From Allacma fusca (taxonomy: Eukaryota > Arthropoda > Collembola > Symphypleona > Sminthuridae), in assembly GCA_947179485.1 (NCBI GenBank), contig OX359248.1:57732386-57796385 (forward strand): a DNA stretch of 64,000 nucleotides. Direction: 5' to 3'. Every line of letters begins with the position of its first letter. Positions within the stretch are counted from its first letter, which is position 1. Position numbers and translations under genes: made by a program. Positions 35,409-48,419 of this stretch are shown in pieces. The notes beneath the pieces are model-generated. The model was not told where the DNA came from and ran no database searches. It saw nothing but the letters and a program-made list of their open reading frames with translations.

Positions 35409-37111
35409 CATGAGTCATAGCAGGCAATCCCAAATATTGTACTGCACCTGACAGTCCCTTTCACTTTTGTTACTCGGCCTTTTGCCATAACTGCAAAGGC
35501 CCTTTCTCTTTTCCATACACTTGAATTTTGTCTCTTGAGGAGGTTACTCTGCCCAATTCACTCCTGAATAAACTTTTACTACGGTTTTTATACTTTGTTG
35601 AAATCAATTCATTTTACAAATCATTTCTTGATAATTCATCACAAAAAGCAACAGCGCAATTTGCAAATCATATGAGAACAGCGCTGCATGGCCCAGGAAC
35701 GTTCCAAGCTCATCGTGAAAATTCATTTTAGAGGTGCTGCGACGATTACAAGCTAGTTGGGGAAAATGCATATCGGGTAAATACAGCTCTGCGTGGCCCG
35801 GAAACGTTCCAAGCTCAACCTGAAACTTCGTTTGGTATGTGCTGGGACTGTTAACAGCAAGTTGGGTCAATTTTCTAATCAGGTAAATACATCTCTGTAT
35901 GGCGCGGGAACGTTCTAACGTCGACGGCAAACGTCGTTTGGGAGGTTTTGGGACTATTAAAAGCAACTGCGCAATTTGGACATCATGTGAATACACGTTG
36001 TATGGCCTGGAAACGTTCTATGCTCATCGTCAAACTTCGTTTGGAAGTTGTTTCGATGGTTTAAAGCAAGTTGGGGCAATTTTCTAATCAGGTAAATCCA
36101 GCTCCCTATGGCCCGGGAACGTGCTAACCTCACCTGACGTTTAGGTCACTTGTCAAGGTGTTTGACGAACTCGTCCAAATCTCTAAACTTTGTGAATACA
36201 CACGGGCAGTCTGCTAAAGCTCAATTCTCGAATTTAAGACGCATCGAAAAACTAAACATGGCGATGAAAATGAGGTCTGGTTGCTATGGTCACTGTTTAA
36301 CGTGTTTGCTGAGCTCATCCGAATCTCTCTAAACTATGATATTACACTCAGGCAGTCTTCCAAAGCTCAATTCTCAAATTTGAGATGAATCTAAAAACTT
36401 TAAACAGCGATGAACATGACGTGGCGTTTAGGACACTTTTTTAGGTGTTTGCCGAACTCTTCCGAATCTCCTTAAGCTTTGGTAATACACTCGGGCAGTC
36501 TGCCAAAGCTCAATTCTCAAATTTTAGATGAATTGATAATTTTTGGAAAAAGCAATGAAAATGACGTGACGCTCAGGTCACTTTTTAAGGTGTTTACCGA
36601 ACTCGACCGAATCTCCTCAAGTTTTGGAATTACACTCGGGCAGGCTGCCAAAGCTCAATTCTCGAATTTCAGATGAATTGAAAAACTGGAAAAAGCGATG
36701 AAAATGACGTGACGCTCAGGTCACTTTTTAAGGTGTTTGCTGAACTCGTCTGAATCTGCTTAAACTTTGGAAATAAACTCGGGCATTCTGCCAAAGCACA
36801 ATTCTCGAATTTGAGATGAATCGAAAAACTTTCCGAAAAGCGATGAAAATGAATTGACGCCCACGTCACTTTTTAAGGTGTTTGCCGAACTCGTCCGAAT
36901 CTCCTCAAGTTTTGGAATTACACTCGGGCAGTCTCCCAAAGCTCAATTCTCGAATTTTATATGAATCAAAAAACTAAACAGCGATGAAAATGAGGTCTCG
37001 TTGCTGTGGTCACTGTTTAACGTGTTTGCTAAGCTCGTCCGAATCTGTTTAAACTTTGGTTATACACTCGGACTGGCTGCCTAAGCTCAATTCTCGAATT
37101 TGATATGAATC
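35409..37111 (+). repeat. Unit 17: long anchor (35409-36135) + 7 monomers, 1703 bp
   Basis: Order: A-B-C-D'-E-F-G. This is the first of a local subfamily with CTAAACTATG in B, GACGTGGCGTTTAGG and CCTTAAGCTTTGG in C, ACTTTCCGAAAAGC in E, and GGAATTACACTCGGGCAGTC in F. B here has CTCTCTAAACTATG, two bases longer than in units 18, 19 and 21, so it looks like an intermediate step. Confidence 0.92.
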
Positions 37112-38603
37112 CATGAGTCATAGCAGGCAATCCCAAATATTGTACTGCACCTGACAGTCCCTTTCACTTTTGTTACTCGGCCTTTTGCCATAAATGCAAA
37201 GGCCCTTTCTCTTTTCCATACACTTGAATTTTGTCTCTTGAGGAGGTTACTCTGCCCAATTCACTCCTGAATAAACTTTTACTACGGTTTTTATACTTTG
37301 TTGAAATCAATTCATTTTACAAATTATTTCTTGATAATTCATCACAAAAAGCAACAGCGCAATTTGCAAATCATATGAGAACAGCGATGCATGGCCCGGA
37401 AACGTTCCAAGCTCATCGTGAAAATTCATTTTAGAGGTGCTGCGACGATTACAAGCTAGTTGGGGAAAATGCATATCGGGTAAATACAGCTCTGCGTGGC
37501 CCGGAAACGTTCCAAGCTCAACCTGAAACTTCGTTTGGTATGTGCTGGGACTGTTAACCGCAAGTTGGGTCAATTTTCTAATCAGGTAAATCCAGCTCCC
37601 TATGGCCCGGGAACGTTCTAACCTCACCTGACGTTTAGGTCACTTGTCAAGGTGTTTGACGAACTCGTCCCAATCTCTAAACTTTGTGAATACACACGGG
37701 CAGTCTGCTAAAGCTCAATTCTCGAATTTAAGACGCATCGAAAAACTAAACATGGCGATGAAAATGAGGTCTGGTTGCTATGGTCACTGTTTAACGTGTT
37801 TGCTGAGCTCATCCGAATCTCTAAACTATGATATTACACTCAGGCAGTCTTCCAAAGCTCAATTCTCAAATTTGAGATGAATCTAAAAACTTTAAACAGC
37901 GATGAACATGACGTGGCGTTTAGGACACTTTTTTAGGTGTTTGCCGAACTCTTCCGAATCTCCTTAAGCTTTGGTAATACACTCGGGCAGTCTGCCAAAG
38001 CTCAATTCTCAAATTTTAGATGAATTGATAATTTTTGGAAAAAGCAATGAAAATGACGTGACGCTCAGGTCACTTTTTAAGGTGTTTACCGAACTCGACC
38101 GAATCTCCTCAAGTTTTGGAATTACACTCGGGCAGGCTGCCAAAGCTCAATTCTCGAATTTCAGATGAATTGAAAAACTGGAAAAAGCGATGAAAATGAC
38201 GTGACGCTCAGGTCACTTTTTAAGGTGTTTGCTGAACTCGTCTGAATCTGCTTAAACTTTGGAAATAAACTCGGGCATTCTGCCAAAGCACAATTCTCGA
38301 ATTTGAGATGAATCGAAAAACTTTCCGAAAAGCGATGAAAATGAATTGACGCCCACGTCACTTTTTAAGGTGTTTGCCGAACTCGTCCGAATCTCCTCAA
38401 GTTTTGGAATTACACTCGGGCAGTCTCCCAAAGCTCAATTCTCGAATTTTATATGAATCAAAAAACTAAACAGCGATGAAAATGAGGTCTCGTTGCTGTG
38501 GTCACTGTTTAACGTGTTTGCTAAGCTCGTCCGAATCTGTTTAAACTTTGGTTATACACTCGGACTGGCTGCCTAAGCTCAATTCTCGAATTTGATATGA
38601 ATC
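37112..38603 (+). repeat. Unit 18: short anchor + 7 monomers, 1492 bp
   Basis: Order: A-B-C-D'-E-F-G. It carries the full set of variants of the 36-43 kb subfamily, with B shortened by 4 bp (AATCTCTAAACTATG near 37816). That deletion explains 1492 instead of 1496 bp. Confidence 0.92.
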
Positions 38604-40095
38604 CATGAGTCATAGCAGGCAATCCCAAATATTGTACTGCACCTGACAGTCCCTTTCACTTTTGTTACTCGGCCTTTTGCCATAAATGCAAAGGCCCTTT
38701 CTCTTTTCCATACACTTGAATTTTGTCTCTTGAGGAGGTTACTCTGCCCAATTCACTCCTGAATAAACTTTTACTACGGTTTTTATACTTTGTTGAAATC
38801 AATTCATTTTACAAATTATTTCTTGATAATTCATCACAAAAAGCAACAGCGCAATTTGCAAATCATATGAGAACAGCGATGCATGGCCCGGAAACGTTCC
38901 AAGCTCATCGTGAAAATTCATTTTAGAGGTGCTGCGACGATTACAAGCTAGTTGGGGAAAATGCATATCGGGTAAATACAGCTCTGCGTGGCCCGGAAAC
39001 GTTCCAAGCTCAACCTGAAACTTCGTTTGGTATGTGCTGGGACTGTTAACCGCAAGTTGGGTCAATTTTCTAATCAGGTAAATCCAGCTCCCTATGGCCC
39101 GGGAACGTTCTAACCTCACCTGACGTTTAGGTCACTTGTCAAGGTGTTTGACGAACTCGTCCCAATCTCTAAACTTTGTGAATACACACGGGCAGTCTGC
39201 TAAAGCTCAATTCTCGAATTTAAGACGCATCGAAAAACTAAACATGGCGATGAAAATGAGGTCTGGTTGCTATGGTCACTGTTTAACGTGTTTGCTGAGC
39301 TCATCCGAATCTCTAAACTATGATATTACACTCAGGCAGTCTTCCAAAGCTCAATTCTCAAATTTGAGATGAATCTAAAAACTTTAAACAGCGATGAACA
39401 TGACGTGGCGTTTAGGACACTTTTTTAGGTGTTTGCCGAACTCTTCCGAATCTCCTTAAGCTTTGGTAATACACTCGGGCAGTCTGCCAAAGCTCAATTC
39501 TCAAATTTTAGATGAATTGATAATTTTTGGAAAAAGCAATGAAAATGACGTGACGCTCAGGTCACTTTTTAAGGTGTTTACCGAACTCGACCGAATCTCC
39601 TCAAGTTTTGGAATTACACTCGGGCAGGCTGCCAAAGCTCAATTCTCGAATTTCAGATGAATTGAAAAACTGGAAAAAGCGATGAAAATGACGTGACGCT
39701 CAGGTCACTTTTTAAGGTGTTTGCTGAACTCGTCTGAATCTGCTTAAACTTTGGAAATAAACTCGGGCATTCTGCCAAAGCACAATTCTCGAATTTGAGA
39801 TGAATCGAAAAACTTTCCGAAAAGCGATGAAAATGAATTGACGCCCACGTCACTTTTTAAGGTGTTTGCCGAACTCGTCCGAATCTCCTCAAGTTTTGGA
39901 ATTACACTCGGGCAGTCTCCCAAAGCTCAATTCTCGAATTTTATATGAATCAAAAAACTAAACAGCGATGAAAATGAGGTCTCGTTGCTGTGGTCACTGT
40001 TTAACGTGTTTGCTAAGCTCGTCCGAATCTGTTTAAACTTTGGTTATACACTCGGACTGGCTGCCTAAGCTCAATTCTCGAATTTGATATGAATC
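38604..40095 (+). repeat. Unit 19: short anchor + 7 monomers, 1492 bp
   Basis: It has the same length, order and variants as unit 18, with no difference noticed by eye. A whole-unit tandem duplication is the simplest explanation, and it must be very recent or under active homogenisation. Confidence 0.92.
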
Positions 40096-41591
40096 CATGA
40101 GTCATAGCAGGCAATCCCAAATATTGTACTGCACCTGACAGTCCCTTTCACTTTTGTTACTCGGCCTTTTGCCATAAATGCAAAGGCCCTTTCTCTTTTC
40201 CATACACTTGAATTTTGTCTCTTGAGGAGGTTACTCTGCCCAATTCACTCCTGAATAAACTTTTACTACGGTTTTTATACTTTGTTGAAATCAATTCATT
40301 TTACAAATTATTTCTTGATAATTCATCACAAAAAGCAACAGCGCAATTTGCAAATCATATGAGAACAGCGATGCATGGCCCGGAAACGTTCCAAGCTCAT
40401 CGTGAAAATTCATTTTAGAGGTGCTGCGACGATTACAAGCTAGTTGGGGAAAATGCATATCGGGTAAATACAGCTCTGCGTGGCCCGGAAACGTTCCAAG
40501 CTCAACCTGAAACTTCGTTTGGTATGTGCTGGGACTGTTAACCGCAAGTTGGGTCAATTTTCTAATCAGGTAAATCCAGCTCCCTATGGCCCGGGAACGT
40601 TCTAACCTCACCTGACGTTTAGGTCACTTGTCAAGGTGTTTGACGAACTCGTCCCAATCTCTAAACTTTGTGAATACACACGGGCAGTCTGCTAAAGCTC
40701 AATTCTCGAATTTAAGACGCATCGAAAAACTAAACATGGCGATGAAAATGAGGTCTGGTTGCTATGGTCACTGTTTAACGTGTTTGCTGAGCTCATCCGA
40801 ATCTCTTTAAACTTTGATATTACACTCAGGCAGTCTTCCAAAGCTCAATTCTCAAATTTGAGATGAATCTAAAAACTTTAAACAGCGATGAACATGAAGT
40901 GGCGTTTAGGACACTTTTTTTGGTGTTTGCCGAACTCTTCCGAATCTCCTTAAACTTTGGTAATACACTCGGGCAGTCTGCCAAAGCTCAATTCTCAAAT
41001 TTTAGATGAATTGATAATTTTTGGAAAAAGCAATGAAAATGACGTGACGCTCAGGTCACTTTTTAAGGTGTTTACCGAACTCGACCGAATCTCCTCAAGT
41101 TTTGGAATTACACTCTTGCAGGCTGCCAAAGCTCAATTCTCGAATTTCAGATGAATTGAAAAACTTTGGAAAAAGCGATGAAAATGACGTGACGCTCAGG
41201 TCACTTTTTAAGGTGTTTGCTGAACTCGTCTGAATCTGCTTAAACTTTGGAAATAAACTCGGGCATTCTGCCAAAGCACAATTCTCGAATTTGAGATGAA
41301 TCGAAAAACTTTCGGAAAAGCGATGAAAATGAATTGACGCCCACGTCACTTTTAAAGGTGTTTGCTGAACTCGTCCGAATCTCCTCAAGTTTTGGGATTA
41401 CACTCGGGCAGTCTCCCAAAGCTCAATTCGCGAATTTTATATGAATCAAAAAACTAAACAGCGATGAAAATGAGGTCTCGTTGCTGTAGTCACTGTTTAA
41501 CGTGTTTGCTAAGCTCGTCCGAATCTGTTTAAACTTTGGTTATACACTCGGGCTGGCTGCCTAAGCTCAATTCTCGAATTTGATATGAATC
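40096..41591 (+). repeat. Unit 20: short anchor + 7 monomers ending F'-G', 1496 bp
   Basis: Order: A-B-C-D-E-F'-G'. It lacks the 36-43 kb subfamily variants and matches units 16 and 22. Together with the following long unit it forms a 3197-bp dimer that is repeated from 43293. Confidence 0.92.
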
Positions 41592-43292
41592 CATGAGTCA
41601 TAGCAGGCAATCCCAAATATTGTACTGCACCTGACAGTCCCTTTCACTTTTGTTACTCGGCCTTTTGCCATAACTGCAAAGGCCCTTTCTCTTTTCCATA
41701 CACTTGAATTTTGTCTCTTGAGGAGGTTACTCTGCCCAATTCACTCCTGAATAAACTTTTACTACGGTTTTTATACTTTGTTGAAATCAATTCATTTTAC
41801 AAATCATTTCTTGATAATTCATCACAAAAAGCAACAGCGCAATTTGCAAATCATATGAGAACAGCGCTGCATGGCCCAGGAACGTTCCAAGCTCATCGTG
41901 AAAATTCATTTTAGAGGTGCTGCGACGATTACAAGCTAGTTGGGGAAAATGCATATCGGGTAAATACAGCTCTGCGTGGCCCGGAAACGTTCCAAGCTCA
42001 ACCTGAAACTTCGTTTGGTATGTGCTGGGACTGTTAACAGCAAGTTGGGTCAATTTTCTAATCAGGTAAATACATCTCTGTATGGCGCGGGAACGTTCTA
42101 ACGTCGACGGCAAACGTCGTTTGGGAGGTTTTGGGACTATTAAAAGCAACTGCGCAATTTGGACATCATGTGAATACACGTTGTATGGCCTGGAAACGTT
42201 CTATGCTCATCGTCAAACTTCGTTTGGAAGTTGTTTCGATGGTTTAAAGCAAGTTGGGGCAATTTTCTAATCAGGTAAATCCAGCTCCCTATGGCCCGGG
42301 AACGTGCTAACCTCACCTGACGTTTAGGTCACTTGTCAAGGTGTTTGACGAACTCGTCCGAATCTCTAAACTTTGTGAATACACACGGGCAGTCTGCTAA
42401 AGCTCAATTCTCGAATTTAAGACGCATCGAAAAACTAAACATGGCGATGAAAATGAGGTCTGGTTGCTATGGTCACTGTTTAACGTGTTTGCTGAGCTCA
42501 TCCGAATCTCTAAACTATGATATTACACTCAGGCAGTCTTCCAAAGCTCAATTCTCAAATTTGAGATGAATCTAAAAACTTTAAACAGCGATGAACATGA
42601 CGTGGCGTTTAGGACACTTTTTTAGGTGTTTGCCGAACTCTTCCGAATCTCCTTAAGCTTTGGTAATACACTCGGGCAGTCTGCCAAAGCTCAATTCTCA
42701 AATTTTAGATGAATTGATAATTTTTGGAAAAAGCAATGAAAATGACGTGACGCTCAGGTCACTTTTTAAGGTGTTTACCGAACTCGACCGAATCTCCTCA
42801 AGTTTTGGAATTACACTCGGGCAGGCTGCCAAAGCTCAATTCTCGAATTTCAGATGAATTGAAAAACTGGAAAAAGCGATGAAAATGACGTGACGCTCAG
42901 GTCACTTTTTAAGGTGTTTGCTGAACTCGTCTGAATCTGCTTAAACTTTGGAAATAAACTCGGGCATTCTGCCAAAGCACAATTCTCGAATTTGAGATGA
43001 ATCGAAAAACTTTCCGAAAAGCGATGAAAATGAATTGACGCCCACGTCACTTTTTAAGGTGTTTGCCGAACTCGTCCGAATCTCCTCAAGTTTTGGAATT
43101 ACACTCGGGCAGTCTCCCAAAGCTCAATTCTCGAATTTTATATGAATCAAAAAACTAAACAGCGATGAAAATGAGGTCTCGTTGCTGTGGTCACTGTTTA
43201 ACGTGTTTGCTAAGCTCGTCCGAATCTGTTTAAACTTTGGTTATACACTCGGACTGGCTGCCTAAGCTCAATTCTCGAATTTGATATGAATC
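41592..43292 (+). repeat. Unit 21: long anchor (41592-42318) + 7 monomers, 1701 bp
   Basis: Order: A-B-C-D'-E-F-G. A has GACGAACTCGTCCGAATC in place of the usual CGTCCCAATC, shared with unit 23. B to F carry the same variants as units 18 and 19, so a long anchor has been joined to that monomer block. Confidence 0.92.
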
Positions 43293-44788
43293 CATGAGTC
43301 ATAGCAGGCAATCCCAAATATTGTACTGCACCTGACAGTCCCTTTCACTTTTGTTACTCGGCCTTTTGCCATAAATGCAAAGGCCCTTTCTCTTTTCCAT
43401 ACACTTGAATTTTGTCTCTTGAGGAGGTTACTCTGCCCAATTCACTCCTGAATAAACTTTTACTACGGTTTTTATACTTTGTTGAAATCAATTCATTTTA
43501 CAAATTATTTCTTGATAATTCATCACAAAAAGCAACAGCGCAATTTGCAAATCATATGAGAACAGCGATGCATGGCCCGGAAACGTTCCAAGCTCATCGT
43601 GAAAATTCATTTTAGAGGTGCTGCGACGATTACAAGCTAGTTGGGGAAAATGCATATCGGGTAAATACAGCTCTGCGTGGCCCGGAAACGTTCCAAGCTC
43701 AACCTGAAACTTCGTTTGGTATGTGCTGGGACTGTTAACCGCAAGTTGGGTCAATTTTCTAATCAGGTAAATCCAGCTCCCTATGGCCCGGGAACGTTCT
43801 AACCTCACCTGACGTTTAGGTCACTTGTCAAGGTGTTTGACGAACTCGTCCCAATCTCTAAACTTTGTGAATACACACGGGCAGTCTGCTAAAGCTCAAT
43901 TCTCGAATTTAAGACGCATCGAAAAACTAAACATGGCGATGAAAATGAGGTCTGGTTGCTATGGTCACTGTTTAACGTGTTTGCTGAGCTCATCCGAATC
44001 TCTTTAAACTTTGATATTACACTCAGGCAGTCTTCCAAAGCTCAATTCTCAAATTTGAGATGAATCTAAAAACTTTAAACAGCGATGAACATGAAGTGGC
44101 GTTTAGGACACTTTTTTTGGTGTTTGCCGAACTCTTCCGAATCTCCTTAAACTTTGGTAATACACTCGGGCAGTCTGCCAAAGCTCAATTCTCAAATTTT
44201 AGATGAATTGATAATTTTTGGAAAAAGCAATGAAAATGACGTGACGCTCAGGTCACTTTTTAAGGTGTTTACCGAACTCGACCGAATCTCCTCAAGTTTT
44301 GGAATTACACTCTTGCAGGCTGCCAAAGCTCAATTCTCGAATTTCAGATGAATTGAAAAACTTTGGAAAAAGCGATGAAAATGACGTGACGCTCAGGTCA
44401 CTTTTTAAGGTGTTTGCTGAACTCGTCTGAATCTGCTTAAACTTTGGAAATAAACTCGGGCATTCTGCCAAAGCACAATTCTCGAATTTGAGATGAATCG
44501 AAAAACTTTCGGAAAAGCGATGAAAATGAATTGACGCCCACGTCACTTTTAAAGGTGTTTGCTGAACTCGTCCGAATCTCCTCAAGTTTTGGGATTACAC
44601 TCGGGCAGTCTCCCAAAGCTCAATTCGCGAATTTTATATGAATCAAAAAACTAAACAGCGATGAAAATGAGGTCTCGTTGCTGTAGTCACTGTTTAACGT
44701 GTTTGCTAAGCTCGTCCGAATCTGTTTAAACTTTGGTTATACACTCGGGCTGGCTGCCTAAGCTCAATTCTCGAATTTGATATGAATC
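43293..44788 (+). repeat. Unit 22: short anchor + 7 monomers ending F'-G', 1496 bp
   Basis: It is a copy of unit 20 displaced by 3197 bp. The copy extends through the long anchor that follows and into monomers A and B of unit 23. Confidence 0.92.
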
Positions 44789-46635
44789 CATGAGTCATAG
44801 CAGGCAATCCCAAATATTGTACTGCACCTGACAGTCCCTTTCACTTTTGTTACTCGGCCTTTTGCCATAACTGCAAAGGCCCTTTCTCTTTTCCATACAC
44901 TTGAATTTTGTCTCTTGAGGAGGTTACTCTGCCCAATTCACTCCTGAATAAACTTTTACTACGGTTTTTATACTTTGTTGAAATCAATTCATTTTACAAA
45001 TCATTTCTTGATAATTCATCACAAAAAGCAACAGCGCAATTTGCAAATCATATGAGAACAGCGCTGCATGGCCCAGGAACGTTCCAAGCTCATCGTGAAA
45101 ATTCATTTTAGAGGTGCTGCGACGATTACAAGCTAGTTGGGGAAAATGCATATCGGGTAAATACAGCTCTGCGTGGCCCGGAAACGTTCCAAGCTCAACC
45201 TGAAACTTCGTTTGGTATGTGCTGGGACTGTTAACAGCAAGTTGGGTCAATTTTCTAATCAGGTAAATACATCTCTGTATGGCGCGGGAACGTTCTAACG
45301 TCGACGGCAAACGTCGTTTGGGAGGTTTTGGGACTATTAAAAGCAACTGCGCAATTTGGACATCATGTGAATACACGTTGTATGGCCTGGAAACGTTCTA
45401 TGCTCATCGTCAAACTTCGTTTGGAAGTTGTTTCGATGGTTTAAAGCAAGTTGGGGCAATTTTCTAATCAGGTAAATCCAGCTCCCTATGGCCCGGGAAC
45501 GTGCTAACCTCACCTGACGTTTAGGTCACTTGTCAAGGTGTTTGACGAACTCGTCCGAATCTCTAAACTTTGTGAATACACACGGGCAGTCTGCTAAAGC
45601 TCAATTCTCGAATTTAAGACGCATCGAAAAACTAAACATGGCGATGAAAATGAGGTCTGGTTGCTATGGTCACTGTTTAACGTGTTTGCTGAGCTCATCC
45701 GAATCTCTTTAAACTTTGATATTACACTCAGGCAGTCTTTTAAAGCTCAATTCTCAAATTTGAGATGAATCTAAAAACTTTAAACAGCGATGAACATGAA
45801 GTGGCGTTTAGGACACTTTTTTTGGTGTTTGCCGAACTCTTCCGAATCTCCTTAAACTTTGGTAATACACTCGGGCAGTCTGCCAAAGCTCAATTCTCGA
45901 ATTTGAGATGAATCGAAAACTTTCGGAAAAGCGATGAAAATGAATTGACGCCCACGTCACTTTTTAAGGTGTTTGCCGAACTCTTCCGAATCTCCTTAAA
46001 CTTTGGTAATACACTCGGGCAGTCTGCCAAAGCTCAATTCTCAAATTTTAGATGAATTGATAATTTTTGGAAAAAGCAATGAAAATGACGTGACGCTCAG
46101 GTCACTTTTTAAGGTGTTTACCGAACTCGACCGAATCTCCTCAAGTTTTGGAATTACACTCGGGCAGTCTGCCAAAGCTCAATTCTCGAATTTCAGATGA
46201 ATTGAAAAACTGGAAAAAGCGATGAAAATGACGTGACGCTCAGGTCACTTTTTAAGGTGTTTGCTGAACTCGTCTGAATCTGCTTAAACTTTGGAAATAA
46301 ACTCGGGCATTCTGCCAAAGCACAATTCTCGAATTTGAGATGAATCGAAAAACTTTCGGAAAAGCGATGAAAATGAATTGACGCCCACGTCACTTTTTAA
46401 GGTGTTTGCCGAACTCGTCCGAATCTCCTCAAGTTTTGGGATTACATTCGGGCAGTCTCCCAAAGCTCAATTCTCGAATTTTATATGAATCAAAAAACTA
46501 AACAGCGATGAAAATGAGGTCTCGTTGCTGTGGTCACTGTTTAACGTGTTTGCTAAGCTCGTCCGAATCTGTTTAAACTTTGGTTATACACTCGGACTGG
46601 CTGCCTAAGCTCAATTCTCGAATTTGATATGAATC
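44789..46635 (+). repeat. Unit 23: long anchor (44789-45515) + 8 monomers, 1847 bp
   Basis: Order: A-B-C*-C'-D''-E-F-G. The left part copies unit 21. From C* on it matches unit 15, sharing the one-A deletion (CGAAAACTTTCGG near 45914) and TTACATTCGGGCAG near 46443. The unit is therefore a junction between two exchange tracts. B has CAGTCTTTTAAAGC near 45733. Confidence 0.91.
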
Positions 46636-48419
46636 CATGAGTCATAGCAGGCAATCCCAAATATTGTACTGCACCTGACAGTCCCTTTCACTTTTGTTAC
46701 TCGGCCTTTTGCCATAAATGCAAAGGCCCTTTCTCTTTTCCATACACTTGAATTTTGTCTCTTGAGGAGGTTACTCTGCCCAATTCACTCCTGAATAAAC
46801 TTTTACTACGGTTTTTATACTTTGTTGAAATCAATTCATTTTACAAATTATTTCTTGATAATTCATCACAAAAAGCAACAGCGCAATTTGCAAATCATAT
46901 GAGAACAGCGATGCATGGCCCGGAAACGTTCCAAGCTCATCGTGAAAATTCATTTTAGAGGTGCTGCGACGATTACAAGCTAGTTGGGGAAAATGCATAT
47001 CGGGTAAATACAGCTCTGCGTGGCCCGGAAACGTTCCAAGCTCAACCTGAAACTTCGTTTGGTATGTGCTGGGACTGTTAACCGCAAGTTGGGTCAATTT
47101 TCTAATCAGGTAAATCCAGCTCCCTATGGCCCGGGAACGTTCTAACCTCACCTGACGTTTAGGTCACTTGTCAAGGTGTTTGACGAACTCGTCCCAATCT
47201 CTAAACTTTGTGAATACACACGGGCAGTCTGCTAAAGCTCAATTCTCGAATTTAAGACGCATCGAAAAACTAAACATGGCGATGAAAATGAGGTCTGGTT
47301 GCTATGGTCACTGTTTAACGTGTTTGCTGAGCTCATCCGAATCTCTTTAAACTTTGATATTACACTCAGGCAGTCTTCCAAAGCTCAATTCTCAAATTTG
47401 AGATGAATCTAAAAACTTTAAACAGCGATGAACATGAAGTGGCGTTTAGGACACTTTTTTTGGTGTTTGCCGAACTCTTCCGAATCTCCTTAAACTTTGG
47501 TAATACACTCGGGCAGTCTGCCAAAGCTCAATTCTCAAATTTTAGATGAATTGATAATTTTTGGAAAAAGCAATGAAAATGACGTGACGCTCAGGTCACT
47601 TTTTAAGGTGTTTACCGAACTCGACCGAATCTCCTCAAGTTTTGGAATTACACTCTTGCAGGCTGCCAAAGCTCAATTCTCGAATTTCAGATGAATTGAA
47701 AAACTTTGGAAAAAGCGATGAAAATGAATTGACGCCCACGTCACTTTTTAAGGTGTTTGCCGAACTCTTCCGAATCTCCTTAAACTTTGGTAATACACTC
47801 GGGCAGTCTGCCAAAGCTCAATTCTCAAATTTTAGATGAATTGATAATTTTTGGAAAAAGCAATGAAAATGACGTGACGCTCAGGTCACTTTTTAAGGTG
47901 TTTACCGAACTCGACCGAATCTCCTCAAGTTTTGGAATTACACTCGGGCAGTCTGCCAAAGCTCAATTCTCGAATTTCAGATTAATTGAAAAACTGGAAA
48001 AAGCGATGAAAATGACGTGACGCTCAGGTCACTTTTTAAGGTGTTTGCTGAACTCGTCTGAATCTGCTTAAACTTTGGAAATAAACTCGGGCATTCTGCC
48101 AAAGCACAATTCTCGAATTTGAGATGAATCGAAAAACTTTCCGAAAAGCGATGAAAATGAATTGACGCCCACGTCACTTTTTAAGGTGTTTGCCGAACTC
48201 GTCCGAATCTCCTCAAGTTTTGGAATTACACTCGGGCAGTCTCCCAAAGCTCAATTCTCGAATTTTATATGAATCAAAAAACTAAACAGCGATGAAAATG
48301 AGGTCTCGTTGCTGTGGTCACTGTTTAACGTGTTTGCTAAGCTCGTCCGAATCTGTTTAAACTTTGGTTATACACTCGGACTGGCTGCCTAAGCTCAATT
48401 CTCGAATTTGATATGAATC
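46636..48419 (+). repeat. Unit 24: short anchor + 9 monomers, 1784 bp
   Basis: Order: A-B-C-D-C'-D''-E-F-G, so the first trimer lacks its E. The D-to-C' junction at about 47701-47760 joins a D right part to an F-type start. D'' ends CAGATTAATTGAAAAAC, a change seen again only near 62407. E has ACTTTCCGAAAAGC like units 17-21. Confidence 0.91.
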
